DNA of 64,000 nucleotides from Paenibacillus sp. V4I3 (GTDB lineage Bacteria; Bacillota; Bacilli; Paenibacillales; NBRC-103111): contig NZ_JAUSZA010000001.1 of the NCBI RefSeq assembly GCF_030817215.1, positions 7,104,501 to 7,168,500 of the forward strand, in the 5' to 3' direction. Below, in pieces: positions 17,308 through 24,279 of this stretch. Within the stretch, counting starts at the first letter, position 1, and every line of letters begins with the position of its first letter. A model generated the notes under the pieces. The model saw only the letters and a list, made by a program, of their open reading frames with translations. It searched no databases and had not been told where the DNA came from. A program made the position numbers and the translations under genes.

Positions 17308-17345
17308 ATAAATCATCTCCTTATAAACAATTTTAGCATAGTCGC

Positions 17346-17375
17346 TTGACAAAAGTAAGTGCTTCGTAATAATAT
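17346..17375 (+). promoter_or_regulatory. doxX promoter with probable HxlR sites
   Basis: TTGACA (17346-17351), an 18-base spacer and TAATAT (17370-17375). Direct repeats AAGTAAGT (at about 17354 and 17386) flank the -10 and are plausible HxlR-type operator half-sites. Confidence 0.65.
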
Positions 17376-17429
17376 ACTAACATAAAGTAAGTTATTAAAC
17401 AAAATATATTAAAAGAGGAGTTATTAGTA

Positions 17430-17822
17430 ATGGCATTGGGTCTACTTATTATTCGTTTAGTGATCGGTTTATCATTCGCTGCGCACGGTTCACAAAAAGT
17501 ATTTGGATGGTTCGGTGGCTATGGTCCCAAAGGTACGGGAGGTTTCTTCGATTCTATTGGAATCAAACCAGGTGTGCTCATGGCTGTTCTTGCAGGTTTA
17601 GCGGAAATTGTAGGTGGCCTGCTCTTCGCCGCGGGTCTTTGGACACCATTTGGTGCTGCTCTTATCGCACTGATTATGCTTGGTGCTATTATTAAAGTTC
17701 ATGGCAAAAATGGTTACTGGGTAACTTCCAATGGTTATGAATACAATTTAACGCTGCTCGCTATCGCTGTTGGTGTTGCACTTATCGGAGCCGGTGAATT
17801 TTCCTTAGATGCTTTGATGTAA
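17430..17822 (+). CDS. DoxX-family membrane protein
   Basis: A 130-residue four-helix membrane protein of the DoxX family. The N-terminus LLIIRLVIGLSFAAHGSQKVFGWFGGYG is the family signature, followed by helices at about 45-68, 74-95 and 105-127. DoxX-like proteins such as CatD of B. subtilis act with dioxygenases in catechol/quinone detoxification and are commonly controlled by divergent HxlR regulators, as arranged here. AGAGGAG lies 8 bases upstream of the ATG. Substrate is not known. Confidence 0.9.
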   Translation: MALGLLIIRLVIGLSFAAHGSQKVFGWFGGYGPKGTGGFFDSIGIKPGVLMAVLAGLAEIVGGLLFAAGLWTPFGAALIALIMLGAIIKVHGKNGYWVTSNGYEYNLTLLAIAVGVALIGAGEFSLDALM

Positions 17823-17832
17823 AAATGATGTT

Positions 17833-17865
17833 AAGCCGTCCAGCCCAAGCTGAGACGGTTTTTTT
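17833..17865 (+). terminator. Terminator after doxX
   Basis: AAGCCGTC pairs with GACGGTTT around a 13-base loop and is followed by seven T. Confidence 0.9.
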
Positions 17866-17981
17866 GTGTAAAGAAAATAGCCTGCAGCACAATGGCTGCA
17901 GGCCTCAAGTAAATATATTTTAAAGGGGGTCGACTATTATTATATCCGCTCTTGATTAAAGGGATATGAAAAATAAATTAC

Positions 17982-18054
17982 AATTTCATTACAGCATTTT
18001 CTCCGTATTTTCAATCATTTTCATTTATTTTCACCGTATATTCAGACCATTTTC
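17982..18054. repeat. Helically phased ATTTTC array upstream of the acidic-protein gene
   Basis: ATTTTC occurs at 17996, 18007, 18017, 18027, 18038 (as ATATTC) and 18049, spacings of 11, 10, 10, 11 and 11 bases, with a related AATTTC at 17982. One-turn spacing puts every copy on the same face of the helix. Phased T-tracts bend DNA and could also be a row of sites for one protein. Just inside it, GTATATT (18036-18042) and CATATACAT (18056-18064), 13 bases apart, loosely resemble a mother-cell sigma-E promoter. Confidence 0.7.
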
Positions 18055-18112
18055 ACATATACATGTACAACAAGGCAAATGGCCTTGAATTTATCATCAG
18101 GAGGCTGTAACA

Positions 18113-18406
18113 ATGACAATACAAAACGAGTTTCAAGAGGAACGGCAAGATCTAGTGGTGCTCTTCTCTGAAGATTCCGAAACCGAAGCCGAAGTTGAAG
18201 ATGAAGTAGCTGAAGAAACAGCCGAAGAAGAGGCCATTGAAGAGTCGGACGAAGCTGACGAAGCGGAAGAAGAAGCATCTGAGGAGGAAGAAATAGAAGC
18301 TGAGGATGTGTCCGAGGAGGATGCCGAAGCGGAAAGTGAAGAATCAGCCGAAGAAGATTCGGAAGATTCCGTGCAAGCAGAAGAGGATGCTGCTGACGCA
18401 GACTGA
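18113..18406 (+). CDS. Extremely acidic, low-complexity 97-residue protein
   Basis: After a normal N-terminus (MTIQNEFQEERQDLVVLFSE) the rest of the protein is made almost only of Glu, Asp, Ala and Ser, with no Lys or Arg beyond residue 12. It should be intrinsically disordered with a very low isoelectric point. AGGAGG with an 8-base spacer precedes the ATG, a good terminator follows, and the gene stands alone, all of which support a real gene. I recognise no family. The N-terminal 20 residues may be a docking segment. Possible roles include a calcium- or cation-binding or anti-aggregation protein, but nothing in the sequence decides this. Confidence 0.75.
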   Translation: MTIQNEFQEERQDLVVLFSEDSETEAEVEDEVAEETAEEEAIEESDEADEAEEEASEEEEIEAEDVSEEDAEAESEESAEEDSEDSVQAEEDAADAD

Positions 18407-18459
18407 TCCAAGTAAGAATGTAAGCGTAGTCACAAAAACTTCTTTAGCTTCGAGAAGTT

Positions 18460-18501
18460 AAGAGCCTTAATGCCACATCTACAAGCGGCACTAAGGCTCT
18501 T
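18460..18501. terminator. Bidirectional terminator between the acidic-protein and FAD-protein genes
   Basis: AAGAGCCTTA pairs with TAAGGCTCTT, extended by TGCC/GGCA, with T-rich sequence on both sides. Confidence 0.85.
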
Positions 18502-18511
18502 ATTTGTTGTT

Positions 18512-20476
18512 CTATGGCTTACCTGTAACGCCAACTTTTAAATCTTTAATAAGCAAATACGTGTCGGCATTCGTTAACTTTTGCTTGTCGGCAATAAGTT
18601 TAACGGTCGTTTCTGTGAGCAGCTTATTCTCCAATAATTTGGATTGCGCTTCCGCAGATGCAGCTTTCAACCCTAAAGCTTGTGTGATTGTATAACTGGC
18701 CTGTTCTAGTGTCAGCGGTATTTTATCTGCGTTTTGCAGATTCGCAATAGCCTGATTGACATCGCCAACCCAGGCATCAGGTTTCATCTTCTTCGCTCCA
18801 CCGACTAGATTAACCATCCGCTTGGGATTAGCCGCGTCATCCAAGTGAAAGTTATTGTCATAAGCACCTGAAGCTAAGCCCAGCATCAGAGCGGATTTCA
18901 AACCTTCATAGGATTTATGCTCCATAAAAGGTTGAGGCTTGAGCGCAATAGGCTGAAGCTCCATGCCTTGTTTAATCAAATGATCCTGCAATTTAGCAAT
19001 AACTTCTTTTGATCCAGCTAACTGACGATATGTCATTTTTTCTTGCTTAGCGAACATAGCAGCAGCCCCTGCCGCTTCGCCTTCCGCCATCCCAGTTGGC
19101 ATTACTCGAGCACTTCCATGCGGAAGCGTATCGTAACTAGCCGCTCTCCCGACAACAAGTAATCCATCCACTTTTTGTGGGACGATACTGCGGAAAGGAA
19201 TAGCGTACTGCTTCGGTTTACAGACCACATTACCAGAGTCCGTAGGTGCTATCCTTTGAATATCTACGGGATAAGAACCAAATCCAATGCGGTCCCACTG
19301 ATCATTGTTCGTACAAACATCAACAATGTTCAAGCGGTACTCCCCTTGCATATGGCGCGTTTCTCTCACATATAGTTCTGGTGCTGTTCCAGCAAGTTCG
19401 AGGCTCGCGAACTCTGGAAACGTCTTTTGCATATAGGCAACGACGTTGGGCAGTTCCTTTTTGCCGATCTCAAATGCTTCTTTCACAGATTCAGGATCAA
19501 ACGTATCCACACCAAAAATTTGCAAGGAATTTATAAGTACCGTATTATCATTTTCTCTTCCCATATTGAGGCCTCTCATTTTGGCTCTATCTTTGTTCAG
19601 AGGTGGATAATTGCTCATTTCTTTATACCCGTACACGCTTACTTCGGTGACACCTGAACCATCATCATTATCGCCATTCAATCTTTTGGCCATTAAGTTC
19701 CACACTTCTGGTGTTACGTTTTTAAGACGAAACGCGAGTGTCACAGCCATTTTAGATTTTGGATCACCAATATCTTCATGCCCCATTGTGAACGGAACGC
19801 CCGCTGCTGCTGCGAAGTCTCCATCCTGAGTAGCGTCTATCACAGAGGTAGCCTTGACCACTTGCGTGCTGCCATTTTCAAGTGTAATCGTGGCACCTTG
19901 TACAACATTTTGACCTTGTGCAAGTAGTGGATCTATCTTTTTAGTTTTAAGCAATACGTCAATATTCTTCTCATTTTTAACTAGGTCATTGAAAACATTC
20001 GCAGCCGTATTGACATCGAACGAATCACCTTCAACTTTGGCATACCACTCTGAGAAAATTCCTTTATTAAACACATCGTCTTTCCCTAGGAGGTTTTTAT
20101 TTGGCGAATAGTTCATATCAAGGGAATTAATCCAACCAAGCGTCATCAGCCCCCCTAGGATCTGACGATTCCGGCCGTCAACGAGCAACGTACTGAGTCC
20201 ATTACGAGCAGCCGAAACAGCAGCAGCAACCCCTTCAGGGTCCGTACCCACTACAATGACATCGTATGCCTCTTTGGCTTTCTTTACTGATTTCACTTCT
20301 TGAATAGCTTGCTTAACTAAGCTATGTTCACCATGTGAAAGGTGTTTATATTGATAATACAGGGATGCTGCAGCTGCCAGCACCGCGAGTAGAATCAAAG
20401 TCACCATCAACCAAATCCATCCTTTGGATGTGGAGTTGTTACGATTCAAATTTGCCATTAGAACGAAAGCACCCAC
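18512..20476 (-). CDS. Membrane-anchored FAD-dependent oxidoreductase
   Basis: A protein of about 650 residues. A single hydrophobic helix (WIWLMVTLILLAVLAAAASL, about residues 20-40) precedes an FAD-binding Rossmann fold (DVIVVGTDPEGVAAAVSAAR, about 73-92) of the FAD_oxidored type, with RNRQILGGLMTLGW following. The C-terminal 120 residues hold two alpha-helical repeats resembling surface-layer or dockerin-like modules. Start is uncertain: GTG at 20476 or ATG at 20458, both with weak ribosome binding sites. It stands alone between terminators. Substrate is unknown; the anchor suggests action at the membrane, on a side I cannot decide. Confidence 0.8.
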   Translation of the reverse strand: MGAFVLMANLNRNNSTSKGWIWLMVTLILLAVLAAAASLYYQYKHLSHGEHSLVKQAIQEVKSVKKAKEAYDVIVVGTDPEGVAAAVSAARNGLSTLLVDGRNRQILGGLMTLGWINSLDMNYSPNKNLLGKDDVFNKGIFSEWYAKVEGDSFDVNTAANVFNDLVKNEKNIDVLLKTKKIDPLLAQGQNVVQGATITLENGSTQVVKATSVIDATQDGDFAAAAGVPFTMGHEDIGDPKSKMAVTLAFRLKNVTPEVWNLMAKRLNGDNDDGSGVTEVSVYGYKEMSNYPPLNKDRAKMRGLNMGRENDNTVLINSLQIFGVDTFDPESVKEAFEIGKKELPNVVAYMQKTFPEFASLELAGTAPELYVRETRHMQGEYRLNIVDVCTNNDQWDRIGFGSYPVDIQRIAPTDSGNVVCKPKQYAIPFRSIVPQKVDGLLVVGRAASYDTLPHGSARVMPTGMAEGEAAGAAAMFAKQEKMTYRQLAGSKEVIAKLQDHLIKQGMELQPIALKPQPFMEHKSYEGLKSALMLGLASGAYDNNFHLDDAANPKRMVNLVGGAKKMKPDAWVGDVNQAIANLQNADKIPLTLEQASYTITQALGLKAASAEAQSKLLENKLLTETTVKLIADKQKLTNADTYLLIKDLKVGVTGKP

Positions 20477-20620
20477 CTTGTCTTCTACTTTTCATACGGC
20501 TTACCGAATACAGGTTTTGATAAGCTTCTTTGAACCGATAATTAATTTCTAGCCAAAAAACATCACTTGTTAGTTTATCACATTTTAAACGTGTAGAGAA
20601 ATATTGCGGCATTAACAAAT

Positions 20621-20660
20621 AAAGCCGCGCATGGCTGAACGAACAGCACGCGTGGCTTTA
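20621..20660 (-). terminator. Terminator after the 57-residue gene
   Basis: On the minus strand AAAGCCACGC pairs with GCGCGGCTTT (one mismatch) and is followed by ATTTGTT. Confidence 0.7.
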
Positions 20661-20663
20661 TGG

Positions 20664-20837
20664 TTACCGATAGGATTTTTTGGGAATGCTTTTCATCTTT
20701 TCTTGTTCGGATGTGAATTCTGCACTAATTTCTACATCAGCGAGCGCAGGTGCTTGACTCATCCGCTCAGCAAGTGTGGTATGGAGCAGTTGCTGCTCCG
20801 GTGCCGTCATGGCTCTGTGTTTGATCGATTGACGCAT
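20664..20837 (-). CDS. Small 57-residue protein of unknown function
   Basis: A short gene running from ATG at 20837 to TAA at 20664. TAGGAG lies 7 bases before the start, and TATACT elements upstream near 20872 and 20861 could serve as -10 boxes; a terminator follows directly. The product, MRQSIKHRAMTAPEQQLLHT..., has a basic N-terminus, a Gln/Glu/Ala-rich middle likely to be helical, and a C-terminus KMKSIPKKSYR. There is no membrane segment and no cysteine. I recognise no family. Complete expression signals make it a likely real gene. Confidence 0.6.
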   Translation of the reverse strand: MRQSIKHRAMTAPEQQLLHTTLAERMSQAPALADVEISAEFTSEQEKMKSIPKKSYR

Positions 20838-20911
20838 CTGGGTGCTCCTAACCGCTAGTATATACGCAATTAGTATAACCAGACAGCTAGTTTATTATCC
20901 TTCAGAGCAAC

Positions 20912-21352
20912 CTATTTGCTGTCGATAACCAACGTAACAGGTCCCCAATTCGTCAAAGATACATCCATCATTTCACCAAAAGCACCCGTTTCCACATGTA
21001 TGCCTCGAGACCTTAGCAGCTCATTAAACTTATCATATAGCGGCTCAGCAAGTTCTGGTCTTGCCGCTGACATGAAATTGGGGCGCTTCCCTTTACGGCA
21101 ATCGCCATATAAAGTAAACTGCGAAACGGATAAAATTTGTCCTCCCGTCTCCAGGACGGAAAGATTCATTTTACCGGTTTCATCTTCAAAAATACGCAGC
21201 CCAGCCACTTTATCCGCCAAATACTTCGCATCCTGCTCTGTATCGTCATGGGTAATCCCGACTAGGAGCATCAACCCATGTTCAATACGACCAATGGTTA
21301 CATCATTCACAGTTACATCGGAACGTTTACAACGTTGAACAACTACTCTCAT
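20912..21352 (-). CDS. dtd: D-aminoacyl-tRNA deacylase
   Basis: A 146-residue DTD enzyme that hydrolyses D-aminoacyl-tRNAs and mischarged glycyl-tRNA-Ala. The signature SQFTLYGDCRKGKRPNF (about residues 78-94) and the cis Gly-Pro motif NWGPVTLVIDS near the C-terminus are both present. The start MRVVVQRCKRSDVTV at 21352 matches the family, with AAGGAG 12 bases upstream. It follows relA by 34 bases on the same strand, an order conserved in Bacillales. Confidence 0.95.
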   Translation of the reverse strand: MRVVVQRCKRSDVTVNDVTIGRIEHGLMLLVGITHDDTEQDAKYLADKVAGLRIFEDETGKMNLSVLETGGQILSVSQFTLYGDCRKGKRPNFMSAARPELAEPLYDKFNELLRSRGIHVETGAFGEMMDVSLTNWGPVTLVIDSK

Positions 21353-21386
21353 TGCCTTCTGGATCTCCTTAGCATTGTAACATTGG

Positions 21387-23573
21387 CTAGCTTTGCATAA
21401 TGCGCTGAACGGAATAAACATCTTTGACACGTTTAATTTTCTCAACAACGGACTGCAGATGGTCTATATTTTTGATTAAAATGGTCATATGAATCGTAGC
21501 CATCTTGTTCTTATCAGATCGCCCGGATACAGCTGAAATCATCGTTTTGCTTTCTGAAACAGCCTGGAGTACTTCGTTTAAGAATCCACGGCGGTCATGA
21601 CCTGTGATTTCAATCTCTACATTGAAATTGGATTCTACAGCTTCTGCCCAATCGACCTCAATGACCCGTTCCTCTTCGCCCATACTCGAAGGAATGTTCG
21701 TGCAATCAGAACGATGCACAGACACGCCGCGCCCTCTCGTGATGTACCCAATAATCAGATCGCCTGGTACCGGATTACAGCAGCGTGCGAAGCGGACAAG
21801 CAGATTGTCGACGCCTTTAACACGGACACCGTTGGTTGGACGGCTTTTGCGCTCGGATGATGTCGGAGCTTTGACCTCCTTGACCTCACTAGTAAGCTTC
21901 AGCACCTGAGCTTCTTCGGCTTCCTTACGCAGCTTCTCTGTTAACTTCGTACATATTTGTGCAGCTGTAATACCGCCAAATCCGACGGCTGACAGCATAT
22001 CTTCTATATCGCTAAAATTAAATTTCTTCGCGGCTTCAAGCATTTTATCGTCACTCATCAATGTCGGTGGATCGATCGCCAATCGTTTGAGCTCGCGCTC
22101 AATCATGTCTTTCCCTTTTTCGACGTTTTCTTCGCGCTTCTCTTTCTTAAACCACTGCTTGATCTTACTTCGAGCATGGGAGGACTGTGCGATTTTAATC
22201 CAATCCTGACTAGGTCCGTAAGAATGTTTAGAAGTCAGAATTTCAATAATATCCCCTGTTTTCAACTTGTGGTCCAAGGGAACGATCCGGGAATTTACTT
22301 TGGCACCAATTGTGCGATTACCGACTTCAGTGTGAATCCGATAAGCAAAATCTAGAGGCACAGAACCGGCAGGAAGCTCGATAACTTCCCCTTTTGGCGT
22401 AAAGACGAAAACAAGGTCTGAGAAGAAATCCATCTTCATGGATTCCATAAATTCTGAAGCGTCATTGGTCTCGTGCTGAAGCTCCAGAATTTCCCGGAAC
22501 CAGCTCATTTTGTCCTCGAAAGTGCCTGAAGGTACAACAGAACCGCCTTCTTTGTAGGCCCAATGCGCAGCGATACCAAACTCTGACGTCCTGTGCATCT
22601 CCCATGTACGAATCTGTACTTCTAACGGCTCTCCCTTAGGACCTATTACCGTCGTGTGCAAAGACTGATACATATTCGGCTTCGGCATCGCAATATAATC
22701 TTTGAAACGTCCAGGCATTGGTTTCCACAAGGTATGAATAATACCTAAAGAAGCGTAACAGTCCTTGATGCCATCGACAATAACACGAAGCGCCATGAGA
22801 TCGTAAATCTCATTGAATTGCTTACCGCGGGAGCTCATTTTTTTATAAATACTGTATAGGTGCTTAGGTCTTCCGGAAATATCTCCCTGAATGCCCATTT
22901 CATCCAGTTTTTCTTTAATGCTGTGAATAACGTCTTCAATATATTGCTCACGCTCTGTACGCTTCTTCTGCATGAGGTTAACGATCCGGTAATACTGCTG
23001 CGGATTCAAATAACGGAGAGCAATATCCTCCATTTCCCACTTAATCGTGGAAATACCGAGCCGGTGCGCAATAGGACAGAAAATCTCCAGCGTTTCCTCC
23101 GCAATACGGCGCTGGCTCTCTTCGGATTGGTACTTTAATGTACGCATATTGTGCAACCGGTCCGCCAGTTTAATGAGAATAACGCGAATATCCTGCGCCA
23201 TCGCCACAAACATTTTGCGGTAATTCTCGTTCTGCTGCTCCTCTTTGGACTTGAACTTGATCCGTTCCAGCTTCGTCAAGCCATCCACAAGCATCGCGCA
23301 AGTTTTCCCGAATTTATCTAGAACAGTTTCCAGTGAAACTGTTGTATCTTCAACGACATCATGCAGAAGCGCAGCAATGATGGATGTGACATCCATCTGC
23401 ATATTCACCAATATATCTGCAACAGCGAGTGGATGCAGAATATAGGGCTCACCCGATTTGCGTACTTGGCCATGATGGGCTTCATCCGCGAATTCATAGG
23501 CCTCCCGAATCCTCTGCAAATCATTCTCTTTCAGATAGGTGGCGGCCTTCTCCAGCAGCTGCTCTATACCCAT
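21387..23573 (-). CDS. relA: Bifunctional (p)ppGpp synthetase/hydrolase
   Basis: A 728-residue long RSH protein that makes and degrades (p)ppGpp. In order: HD hydrolase domain (about 28-180, with the HDVVEDT and KLADRLHNMRTL motifs), synthetase domain (about 230-350, GRPKHLYSIYKKM and YQSLHTTVIGP), TGS (about 390-450, VFVFTPKGEVIELPAGSVPLD), helical/zinc-finger region with RFARCCNPVPGD, and a C-terminal ACT domain. The likely start is MGIEQLLEKAATYL at 23573; upstream in-frame starts exist, and the ribosome binding site (AAAGGG) is not decisive. Length is normal, and both catalytic domains look intact. Confidence 0.96.
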   Translation of the reverse strand: MGIEQLLEKAATYLKENDLQRIREAYEFADEAHHGQVRKSGEPYILHPLAVADILVNMQMDVTSIIAALLHDVVEDTTVSLETVLDKFGKTCAMLVDGLTKLERIKFKSKEEQQNENYRKMFVAMAQDIRVILIKLADRLHNMRTLKYQSEESQRRIAEETLEIFCPIAHRLGISTIKWEMEDIALRYLNPQQYYRIVNLMQKKRTEREQYIEDVIHSIKEKLDEMGIQGDISGRPKHLYSIYKKMSSRGKQFNEIYDLMALRVIVDGIKDCYASLGIIHTLWKPMPGRFKDYIAMPKPNMYQSLHTTVIGPKGEPLEVQIRTWEMHRTSEFGIAAHWAYKEGGSVVPSGTFEDKMSWFREILELQHETNDASEFMESMKMDFFSDLVFVFTPKGEVIELPAGSVPLDFAYRIHTEVGNRTIGAKVNSRIVPLDHKLKTGDIIEILTSKHSYGPSQDWIKIAQSSHARSKIKQWFKKEKREENVEKGKDMIERELKRLAIDPPTLMSDDKMLEAAKKFNFSDIEDMLSAVGFGGITAAQICTKLTEKLRKEAEEAQVLKLTSEVKEVKAPTSSERKSRPTNGVRVKGVDNLLVRFARCCNPVPGDLIIGYITRGRGVSVHRSDCTNIPSSMGEEERVIEVDWAEAVESNFNVEIEITGHDRRGFLNEVLQAVSESKTMISAVSGRSDKNKMATIHMTILIKNIDHLQSVVEKIKRVKDVYSVQRIMQS

Positions 23574-23723
23574 GCATCTACCCATTCCCTTTAATCGATT
23601 TTTATTCATTATGCCTGCAAGGCAGGCTCCACGTCAACTGTTCGCTCCATGCATTCGACAAAAAGCAGCATTTTCTCTCAATTCACTTGAAAGTATTCCT
23701 GAAATTGTTAGCTTTCATTGTAT

Positions 23724-23754
23724 AAAAAAGAATCGAACACTAACATTCGATTCT
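23724..23754 (-). terminator. Terminator after apt
   Basis: AGAATCGAA pairs with TTCGATTCT and the minus strand continues with a run of T. relA therefore probably has its own promoter in 23574-23723, where I see none clearly. Confidence 0.9.
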
Positions 23755-23766
23755 GGGTTTTTAATT

Positions 23767-24279
23767 TTAATATTGAACTAAGGAAACCACGTCAATCCCA
23801 TTAAACTTACTTCTACCGTCTAAGTAGGATAACTCAATCAAGAATGCAGCCCCTACAACTTCTCCACCAAGCTGCGTAATCAAGTCAATCGATGTTTGTA
23901 TCGTTCCGCCTGTTGCAAGTAAATCATCCGCAATCAGTACCTTTTGACCTGGTTTAATAGCATCTTTATGCATAGCTAACTTATCCTTGCCATATTCAAG
24001 AGCATAGTCAGCCTCAATCGTCTCACCAGGCAATTTGCCACTTTTACGAATTGGAATAAAGCCTACTCCAAGTGAATAAGCGAGCGGAGCGCCAATTACG
24101 AAGCCACGTGCTTCAGGACCCGCAATAACATCGATTTGTTTCTCTTTTATTAATGCTTTCATCTGATCGATAGCTTCTCTATAAACCGGCCCATTTTGTA
24201 ATAACGTTGTGATGTCCTTGAAACGAATGCCTGGTTGTGGAAAGTCCGGGATGACGCGAATGTGTTCTTTGAAATTCAT
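23767..24279 (-). CDS. apt: Adenine phosphoribosyltransferase
   Basis: A 170-residue enzyme that salvages adenine to AMP with PRPP. The PRPP-binding motif VLIADDLLATGGTIQTSID (about 119-137) and the adenine-specific GPEARGFVIGAPLAY (about 58-72) are present. The ATG at 24279 has GGAGG 7 bases upstream and overlaps the recJ stop codon by ATGA, so the genes are translationally coupled. recJ-apt-relA is the common Bacillales order. Confidence 0.96.
   Translation of the reverse strand: MNFKEHIRVIPDFPQPGIRFKDITTLLQNGPVYREAIDQMKALIKEKQIDVIAGPEARGFVIGAPLAYSLGVGFIPIRKSGKLPGETIEADYALEYGKDKLAMHKDAIKPGQKVLIADDLLATGGTIQTSIDLITQLGGEVVGAAFLIELSYLDGRSKFNGIDVVSLVQY

Noticed and set aside
18133..18411. A serine-rich protein on the minus strand
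   Set aside because: It is the antisense of the Glu/Asp/Ala/Ser codons of the acidic gene, and has no ribosome binding site.
20664..20858. A rightward 75-residue frame opposite the 57-residue gene
   Set aside because: It begins inside the terminator hairpin; expression signals favour the minus-strand frame.
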